Source of the DNA: Coriobacteriia bacterium
GTDB lineage: Bacteria; Actinomycetota; Coriobacteriia; Anaerosomatales; JAAXUF01
DNA: 58,603 bases
Direction: 5' to 3'
Assembly (NCBI GenBank): GCA_013334745.1
Contig: JAAXWY010000001.1
Coordinates: 6,867 to 65,469, forward strand
The notes under the pieces were generated by a model, which did not search any database, was not told the DNA's origin, and saw only the letters and a program-made list of their open reading frames with translations. Shown piece after piece: positions 44,717-52,700 of the stretch (position 1 is the stretch's first letter; every line of letters starts with the position of its first letter). A program made the position numbers and the translations under genes.

Positions 44717-45736
44717 ATGCGCATACTTCTGGTGTCGCCGTCGTACTACGGCTACGACCACGCCATCAGTCGCGCACTCGAAGCGCTCGGCCACGAGGTT
44801 CTCTCTCTCGGCTTCTTCCCGCACCTCACGCTCGGTGAGAAGGTGCAGAATCGCATTGTCGATGAGGTCCTTCCTCGGGTCGGAGTCTCGGGTCCGCGGG
44901 ACACGAAGCGTGCCCGGTTCAATGCGTCAGTTCTCGAACACGCGGCGAGCTTCCGGCCGAACATCGCAATCGTCGTCAAAGGCGACGTGCTCGTTCCAGA
45001 GACCGTTGAGTCTCTCGCCAAGGCCTGTCCGCTTGCCCACTGGGCCTTCGATGATCCGTATAGATACGAGAACGTCGTCGCGTCGCTCGGCGCGTACCGG
45101 GCAATCGGTAGCTTCTCCCACGCCGACACCGAGCGACTCGTGGCCGACAGATACCCGGCCTTCTATCTGCCCGATGGTTATGACTCGTTCACCTTCGGGG
45201 CCTCGGATTCGGTCCGGTCGGAGTGGGCGTTTGATGTGGGGTTTCTCGGCGCGCGGTATCCGGAGCGCGAACATGTGCTGGATCGCTTGGTTCCACGGTT
45301 CACCCTGGGAATCTGGGGCGGTGACTGGAAACGGCGACCGTGGCGCGCGCGCTACTACCAGCCGCGGTCCATGCTGGATGCGTGCTGCAGAGGAGCCGCC
45401 GGACCCGGGGCTGCTGACATCATCTACCGGAGTGTTGCCGTGAATCTCAACATCCACGGATCGTGGGACGGTCTGAACATGCGAGTGTTCGAGATTCCCG
45501 GTGCCGGCGGATACCAGCTGTGCGATTCACGTCGCGGGCTTGCCGAGGCGTTCGAGCCTGGTGTGGAGCTCGATGTGTATCACAACTCCGACTCGATGAT
45601 GGAGTTGTGCGAAGCCGCAGTCGGTGATTCGAGAAGGCGGGCGCGGATTGCCGCCGCAGGACGCGCACGCGCGTCCGCCGAGCACACACTGGTTCACAGA
45701 ATGCAGACGCTGATCGGGGTGATGGCTCGTGACTGA
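44717..45736 (+). CDS. CgeB-like glycosyltransferase
   Basis: 339 aa. It starts MRILLVSPSYYGYDHAISRALEALGHEV. The C-terminal domain has NLNIHGSWDGLNMRVFEIPGAGGYQLCDSRRGLAEAFEPGVELDVYHNSDSM, which matches the end of CgeB/spore-maturation-type GT-B proteins. These add sugars to glycans or surface proteins; the donor is unknown. The ATG follows GGGGGA. The end overlaps the following membrane gene by eight bases. Confidence 0.8.
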   Translation: MRILLVSPSYYGYDHAISRALEALGHEVLSLGFFPHLTLGEKVQNRIVDEVLPRVGVSGPRDTKRARFNASVLEHAASFRPNIAIVVKGDVLVPETVESLAKACPLAHWAFDDPYRYENVVASLGAYRAIGSFSHADTERLVADRYPAFYLPDGYDSFTFGASDSVRSEWAFDVGFLGARYPEREHVLDRLVPRFTLGIWGGDWKRRPWRARYYQPRSMLDACCRGAAGPGAADIIYRSVAVNLNIHGSWDGLNMRVFEIPGAGGYQLCDSRRGLAEAFEPGVELDVYHNSDSMMELCEAAVGDSRRRARIAAAGRARASAEHTLVHRMQTLIGVMARD

Positions 45737-46769
45737 GCCGGCGGCAGGTGGTGGCGGTTCCGTGAACCAGGCGTCCGGCCGTGAGCCCGGCGTAGATGTT
45801 GCGCGTGGACTGGGTGTCCTCGGCGTCGTGCTCATCCACGCACTGATGGCGCGGGAGGTTCGCGTGCCCCCGGCGTTCGCGGAGTGGGCTGGCCTCGGCA
45901 TCATGGTGTTGTTCACACTCATGGGGGTCGTACTAGGTGTGCGTCTCGTGGGGGACTACCCGGCCGTCATTCTCGATTGGGCGCACTACTCGCGTGAGAC
46001 GTGGCGTCGGTTGAGTCGCTTCCTGCCCGGGTTCGCTATCGCCTGGTTCATCGCACTGGTTCTGGGCGCCATTGCCGGCACTCTCTCATTTGGCCCCGCG
46101 ACCCTGATAGGCATGCTGCCGGTGCCGGGACCCGGAAACTACTTCGTTCCGGTTCTCTTCACGTGGGTGCTGATCACGCCATTTGTCGCCCTCGGCAGCC
46201 AGAAGTCGCTGTCCCTGACAGTGCTCCTGCTGGGTATGGCCGACGTTATGTGGTGGCTGACCATCGCGTGGCGTCTCCCTCACCTCTGGGCTTGGTCCTG
46301 GGTGGGCGGATGGGGGATGTTCCTCGGCACAGGTCTATGGGTGGGAGCGCGGGGCCTCAAGCGTCTTGATTGGCTGGCCGTTGGGCTATCGGCGGGGGTG
46401 CTCGTCGCCTACTTGGGAACCACGTTCCGCGATTGGCTGCTGTTCGGGGCCGTATCGGCTGACGACGCGCTTAATGAACTCGTGCACCACGCAGGGATGA
46501 GCCTCTACTCCGCGGCGTTCGTCATCATCGTCGTTGCACTGAGCAAGCGGGTGCCTTGGTTTGGCCTGATGATGTGGCTGGAGCGCCTTGGCAGGGCCAC
46601 GTGGTGGGTCTTCCTGGTCAACCTCGTGTGGTTCGGTGCCTGCAGCACCTGGCTTCGCGGCAGTGGAACCCTATGGGTAGCAGCTGACCTTGTTGTCTGT
46701 CTCGCCGGAGGGATCCTGGCCGCGCACACCGAAACACGAATCCGGGCTAGGGCCACACGGTCGGCGTAG
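45729..46769 (+). CDS. Membrane acyltransferase-like protein (acyltransferase 3/DUF1624-like)
   Basis: 346 aa with about ten hydrophobic helices. The first, GVDVARGLGVLGVVLIHALMAREV, has the Arg-Gly and His pattern of acyltransferase-3 relatives. The rest is poorly conserved. It might O-acylate the surface polymer. The GTG start lies in the end of the CgeB-like gene. Its stop is 23 bases past the stop of the opposing surface-protein gene, so the two genes overlap tail to tail. Confidence 0.68.
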   Translation: MTEPAAGGGGSVNQASGREPGVDVARGLGVLGVVLIHALMAREVRVPPAFAEWAGLGIMVLFTLMGVVLGVRLVGDYPAVILDWAHYSRETWRRLSRFLPGFAIAWFIALVLGAIAGTLSFGPATLIGMLPVPGPGNYFVPVLFTWVLITPFVALGSQKSLSLTVLLLGMADVMWWLTIAWRLPHLWAWSWVGGWGMFLGTGLWVGARGLKRLDWLAVGLSAGVLVAYLGTTFRDWLLFGAVSADDALNELVHHAGMSLYSAAFVIIVVALSKRVPWFGLMMWLERLGRATWWVFLVNLVWFGACSTWLRGSGTLWVAADLVVCLAGGILAAHTETRIRARATRSA

Positions 46770-48051
46770 CCAGTTCGCTGTCGGCGACGAATGTCTGTGA
46801 CGGGATGAAATCGATCGGCGGACAGGTGATCGTCGTCGCCACGGCTCCGCTGGACTTGCGCTCCCAGTACTGCGTGGGGAAGGACCCCGGGAAGTTCGTG
46901 TCCGCCGTGAACCGGAGTTGATACGAGCCCGGTACGAGATTCTTGAGCGAATAGTCACCGTTCGTATCGCTGTACACACTCGAGACGAAGGTTCGAGTGA
47001 CGAGGTTGTACGCAGAGGCGGTGGCCTTGAACACCGGTACTCCGTTGTTGGTGAGGTGCCCGTTAATCGTCAGAACCGGTGACAGATCCGTCGAAATGTA
47101 GCGAGTCTGACCGTATGCGACGAGCGGCGTGGTGGTGGCCAAACTCATGAACTGGCGCCCGACAAGCTGGTGATCCCAGAACTGGACGATGTAGTCCGGC
47201 GTGGTGCCGGTGAAGCGTACATGGTAGTAGCCGATCGGCAGACCGCTGATACGGTAGTGCCCGAAGATGTCGCTGAATGTTCCAGCAACGTACTCGTGCG
47301 TAGTCGCATCGAACGCGCTTACCACAGCGCCGCTCTGGGCGAGGCCGTAGTACGTGACCGTGCCTTCGAGTGACTGCGTGACGCTCGTATTCGGCGCCAG
47401 GTTGGTGGAGACGGCGAGCTTCTGGCCGCTGGTCAGCGTAGAGGTGGTGGCGTTCGAGATCTCGTACTTGTGGTCGTAGTACTGCGTGAGGGACGCCGGG
47501 CTGGTACCGGTGAAGCGGACGTGATACGAGCCGACCGGAAGTCCGCTCAGCCGGTAGAATCCGCCGGCGTTGGTGAACGCGCCTGCGACGTGTGCATGCG
47601 AAGACGCGTCGTAGGCACTCACGACGATGCCGGCTTGTGCGACGGCGGCGTTGGTCACGGTGCCTTCGATCGACTGGCTCGCCGGGACCGAGACCGGTGC
47701 GAGGTCCGATGACACCGTGAGGGTGCTGTCGGTGCCTGCGGTCAGTGTCGAGGCGGCGGTGGCCATCGTCACGTGGTCATACCACTGTGAGAGCGATGTC
47801 GGGGTGGTGCCGGTGAACCGCAGGTGATAGGTGCCGGCCGACAGTCCCGTGATGCGGTAGTACCCCGATGAATCGGTGAACGTCGCCTTCACGTAACTGT
47901 CAGTGGCGGCGTCGAACGCGCTGACGACGGCGCGTGACTGTGGCACGGCGTTGTAGGTGATGGTTCCCACGATACTCGAGGCGGCAGCGGCCTGAGCGAA
48001 CGCTAACGTGCACGCCGCCATCGCGCCAAAGACAGCAAGTCGTCGACTCAT
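46747..48051 (-). CDS. Secreted repeat protein with four CarboxypepD_reg-like domains
   Basis: 434 aa from the chosen start. The signal peptide is MSRRLAVFGAMAACTLAFAQAAAAS, with probable cleavage after AAA. Four tandem domains of about 95-105 residues follow, each with a start like SIEGTVTNAAVAQ, a VVSAYDASSHAHV strand, GGFYRLSGLPVGSYHVRFTGTSP and QYYDHK. They resemble CarboxypepD_reg/Cna-B-like beta-sandwiches. There is no LPxTG motif or C-terminal helix. ATG 48051 is preferred because AGGGG lies seven bases upstream; an ATG at 48066 would overlap the preceding stop by four bases. The giant gene upstream carries six closely similar repeats. Confidence 0.8.
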   Translation of the reverse strand: MSRRLAVFGAMAACTLAFAQAAAASSIVGTITYNAVPQSRAVVSAFDAATDSYVKATFTDSSGYYRITGLSAGTYHLRFTGTTPTSLSQWYDHVTMATAASTLTAGTDSTLTVSSDLAPVSVPASQSIEGTVTNAAVAQAGIVVSAYDASSHAHVAGAFTNAGGFYRLSGLPVGSYHVRFTGTSPASLTQYYDHKYEISNATTSTLTSGQKLAVSTNLAPNTSVTQSLEGTVTYYGLAQSGAVVSAFDATTHEYVAGTFSDIFGHYRISGLPIGYYHVRFTGTTPDYIVQFWDHQLVGRQFMSLATTTPLVAYGQTRYISTDLSPVLTINGHLTNNGVPVFKATASAYNLVTRTFVSSVYSDTNGDYSLKNLVPGSYQLRFTADTNFPGSFPTQYWERKSSGAVATTITCPPIDFIPSQTFVADSELATPTVWP

Positions 48052-48062
48052 CTTCGGACCCC

Positions 48063-49740
48063 TCATGGTGTTGCCCCCAGGTCGCTCGATACCGTTGTCG
48101 CACCGCCGGATGCAGGCACAACGGATGCATCCGTGATGTTTGACTTGTGGTCATAGTACTGCGACAGGGACGGGATTGCCGATACCACGAAGCGAACATG
48201 GTATGCGCCTGTCGGAACGGAGAGGCTGTAGTTGCCGAGTGCGTCGGTGAGGACCGTCCGCAAGCTCACATGGGTGGTTGCGTCATACGCCGTCACCAGC
48301 ACCCCGGACAAGGGGGTTGGACCGTTCGTGAGGGTTCCTCGGATTACGGGACCGAGATCGGTCGAGACCGCGACGAGTCCTGCCGGAGCACTGATCGTCG
48401 TGGCGTCGCTGATGGTCGTCATGTGGTCGTTGTACTGCGTCAGTGAGGCCGGCGTGGTGCCCGTGAACCGGAGGTGGTAGGCGCCCGAGGGAACCGACAT
48501 GGTGTAGAAGCCCGCTGCGTTGGTGACAACGCTACGGACGCTTGTGTGCGATGTTGCCACGAACGAGGTGACCACCACCCCGACCTGCGGTACGCCTTCG
48601 TTGAGCACGGTGCCCTGGATCGTGGGCCCCAGGTCGCTCGTCACATTCACGAGGCCGCCGAGTGCCGTGAGGGTCGTAGCCTCTGTAATGCTCGACTTGT
48701 GGTCGTAGTACTGGGTCAGTGACGGTTTGGCGGCTACTGAGAAGCGGACCTTGTAGTACCCGGATGGCACTGACATCTGGTAGTACCCCGCTGAGTTCGT
48801 GATGGCGCTCTTCACACTCGCGAACGACGTGGCGTTGTACGAGGTCACGACAGCACCCGCGATCGGCACGCCTTGATCAGTGAGGGTTCCCGAGATGGTC
48901 GGTCCCAGGTCACTGGAGACGTTGATGACGCCACCGGTCGCCGAGACCACCGTGGAGCTGGTGATCGTCGTTCTGTGGTCGTAGTACTGAGACAAGGACG
49001 CAGGGGTGGTGTTGGAGAACCGAATCCGGTACGAGCCTGCGGCGACCGGCATCGTGTAGAAGCCCGCGGCATTGGTCAGAACGCTCTTGATGCTTGCGTA
49101 CGACGTGGCGTTGTACGAAGTGACAAGGACATTGGCCAGCGGAGTTCCTTGGTTCGTGATCGTGCCTTGGATGGTGGGCCCAAGGTCGCTTGAGACCGCT
49201 GCGACACCCCCGAGAGCCGTCACGGTAGTCGCGTCGGAAATTGTCGTCTTATGGTCGTAGTACTGACTCAGCGATGCAGGCACGGTGCCGGTGAACCGGA
49301 CGTGGTACGCGCCGGCGGGTAGTCCCGTGATGGCATAGTTGCCACCGGCCGTCGTGAGAACGCTTCGGATGCTCGCATGTGACGTCGCATCGAATGCGGT
49401 CACGACAATACCGACCAGCGGTGCGCCCTGATTGACCATTCTTCCGGCGATGGTCGGGCCGAGATCGGTACTCACGGTCACCTTGCCGACCGACAGGGTA
49501 ACCGTGGTCGCCTCGGTGATGCTCGTCTTGTGGTCGTAATACTGGGAGAGAGAAGCCGGCGTCGTGCCCGAGAAGCGCACCTTATAGCCCGCAGCCGGGA
49601 GGTACATCGAGTAGAACCCAGCGGCGTTGGTGAGCACGCTCTTGACGCTGGTGTTGGTGATCGCGTTGTACGCCGTGACGACGACGTTTCCGACAGGAGC
49701 CCCCAGATTCGTGATGACGCCTTCGATATAGGGCGACGTC
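48063..49740 (-). repeat. Six tandem 276-base repeats encoding 92-aa domains
   Basis: The C-terminal end of the giant gene consists of six in-frame units of about 276 bases. Each has the DNA marker TGGTCGTAGTACTG or a near variant at about 48149, 48424, 48699, 48975, 49252 and 49531. The units are diverged enough to differ at many third positions but keep the SLSQYYDHK core. The downstream gene carries four related units. Confidence 0.85.
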
Positions 49741-52700
49741 CTGTCGATCACAACGTTGGCCGTCTTCGTGGTCTCGACGTTACCCGCCTTGTCGACTGAC
49801 CAGAATGACACGGTGGTCGTACCGTCCGAACTCACGACGACCGGGGCCGTGTAGGTAGCCACCGAGCCTGCACCGACCCGGACATAGGTACGACTCACGC
49901 CTGAGCCCACGTCGGTGGCGGTCAGGGTCACCGTGACATCTCTTGACTGAGTCGCAACGGGCGCATTGGAGGTGGTGACGGGCTTCGAAGAGTCGATGCG
50001 GACCGACGTCGTCTCAGTGGTCTCGATGTTGCCTGCTGTATCTCGGCTTCCGTACTCGATGGTGGTGGTGCCCTGTACCGAGACGAGAATGCCCGCGGTG
50101 TACGTGGTAACCGCACCCGCGTTGACGCGATACCACGTTCCCGAGACGCCGGAGGCGGAATCGGACGCCGTCAAGGAGACGGTGACGGGCGATGCGCTCC
50201 AGTCGCTCGGCGCATTGTCAGTGGTGTGGGGCACCGTTCGATCGATGCGTACGAGCTTCGTCGAGACGGGCTCAGTATTGCCGAGGATATCGAGCGAGCG
50301 ATATGAGAGTGTCGTCGTGCCCTCGGCCGAGATCGGGGTCACCGATGTCGCCAGAGTCGACGGCAGGCCGCCATCGAGGCTGTAGTACGTCGCAGCGACT
50401 CCGGAGTACAGGTCGGCAGCGGTGAGGTGCACGTTTACGGTGGCCGAGGACCACTGGGAAGGTACGTCCTGCGCGGTCACAGGACTCGATCCATCAATGC
50501 GTACGGTGGCGGTCTGTGTGGTCTCTCGATTGCCGGCACGGTCCGTTGCGCGGTACGAGATCGTGTGCGTTCCCTCGTCCGAGATGGTGAAAGGCGTGTC
50601 GTACTGCTGCATCACATCGGTATCGACCGCGTAGTCGATCCGGCCGACGCCCGAGTGGGCATCGACGGCGGTCAGAGTGACCGGTTCGGTCGGCAGTCGC
50701 CAGCCGGATGTCGCGTCGCATGAACTCGTGGGTGCGGTGCCGTCGAGGCGGACGGTGACGTTCCCGGTCGCCTCGTTGCCGAGAAGATCGACAGCGGAGT
50801 AGCCGACCGTCGTCGTGCCCTCGGTGGCGATCTCAATGCCTGAGAGCGGGTAGGGGGTAGTCGGGTCAGCCCCGGCAAGCCCATAGCTCACGGTATCGGT
50901 GCCGACCCCCGCGTCCGCTACGGTGAGGAACACGGTTTGTGAAGGTGCTGCCCAATCCGCAGGCGCGGATGTCTCCACCGTCGGGGGAGTGCGGTCGATT
51001 CGCACGATGGCGTGATGCCGGGGGTCCTCTTCGTTGTTCACGCCGTCCGTGGCCCACCAGTCCAGCGTGGTGGTTCCCTCTGCCGAGATGTCGAACGCTT
51101 GTGAGTAGAGCGACTCCGTGCCGCCGTCGATCTGATAATGGATCAGCGGTGCCACAAGACCGTTGTCTGAGGCCTCGATAGAGATCAGCTGTGGTGTTGT
51201 GCGCCACGCCGGGTCCACGGTCGCCCACGAAGTAGGCAGGATGAGGTCGGACACCATCGTGCCCATGAGTTCGAAGGCGTCGACATTGATGTCGGTGCCC
51301 GAGGATTCGGGGTTCTTCTCGCCCGTCCATTCGACTCGGAAGTTGTGACTGCCTGCGCCGAGTCCCGCTCGCGAGAACACCCGCTGCTGGTAGTCGTCGG
51401 TCGCGCTGTACTGGTCTGCCGTGCCGACGAACACGTTGTCGATGAGCACGCGCGCGATGCCCTGAGTCGGGCGTTTGGTGGCTATCAGGTCGAAGCGATC
51501 ACCGGTGAACGTGCCCACGAGGGCGCCAGGGCCCCACGCGTAGCGGACGATGCTTGCCGAGTACCCCGACTGAACGTCATGTCCCCAGTTGAGTCCCTCT
51601 TGCGCGATCGAGGCCTGGCTCTCCTCCTCGTAGCGCTTGAGCACCGCAAACTGAACGCTGCTGGTCGCTTCTTGGTTGCCGACGATGTCTCGCGAGTACC
51701 ACTGCACCGTGTGTGTGCCCTCGTTGCCTGCAGGAAGTGTCACCACGGTTCCTGTGGTCCAAGCGGCTTCGTCGATGCGGTAGTGCGTGGATGCGACACC
51801 GGAGAGGGAGTCTTCGGCCACCAGCCCGATCGATGCGGAATTCGTGTAGGTGGCCGTTGCGTCACAGGTCGTGGTCGGTGCGGAAGAGTCGAGACGAAGT
51901 AGCTCGGTGCGGAGGGACTCACGGTTACCGAAGGTGTCCTCGGAGTAGAAGGAGACGTACGTGGTGCCCTCGGCGCTAACCGGGAAGGGGGCCTCATAGA
52001 CGGTGGTGGCGTCCGGAGAGTCGGTCTGCACCATGGACGCGTCGTAGAAGGTTGCACCTTCGTGACCGAGGTAGTCGTCCGCCGAGAGCTCCACGAGCCA
52101 CGGTGATTTGCGCCATTCGGACGGGATGTTTGAGGTGGTTGTCGGCGGTTCAGTGTCGTCGACGACGCCGCCGAACACACCCTCTACGACCGCGCTATGG
52201 AAGTTGACGTTACGGCTTGAAGACTCCTCATTCCGAGAACCGCTTGAGCCGTAGGCAAGGAAGTGCTCAGTGTCGGCGAGCACGCCGCTGGACCAGACCA
52301 CGGTCAGCGTTGGGACCGCACTGTACAGATCGACAAAGGCGATGCTGCCGTCAAGTGCCAGACGCGCGATGCCTGAGTCGGGGCTCTTGTAGGCCCATAC
52401 GTCGATCCGCGTGCACCTACCGTACCCGGTCACATAGTTCGAAGTGATCGAGGTATGCGTGCGCTTGGCGTTCGTGTTCCACAGATCCCACTGCCCTTGC
52501 CACCGCAATTCCGGCGAAGTGATCGTGTATGTTTCCGCAGCTCGCCGCACGAGGACATCACCCGTGTGGAACGCCTCAACATTGCCCGCGACATCGACGG
52601 CACGATAGAGAAGTTCGTGATGACCGTAGCCGGTCACGCGGACCGAGTCGCCTGTGGTCCATCCTGCGCCGTCCAGGTTGTACTCGATCGAACCGACCCC

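Noticed and set aside
48063-48120. LPxTG-type sorting signal at the end of the giant protein
   Set aside because: The C-terminus DLGATP has no LPxTG, no hydrophobic segment and no basic tail.
48063-49740. CRISPR-like array
   Set aside because: The repeats are 276 bases long, diverged, in frame and encode protein domains; no short identical repeats with unique spacers are present.
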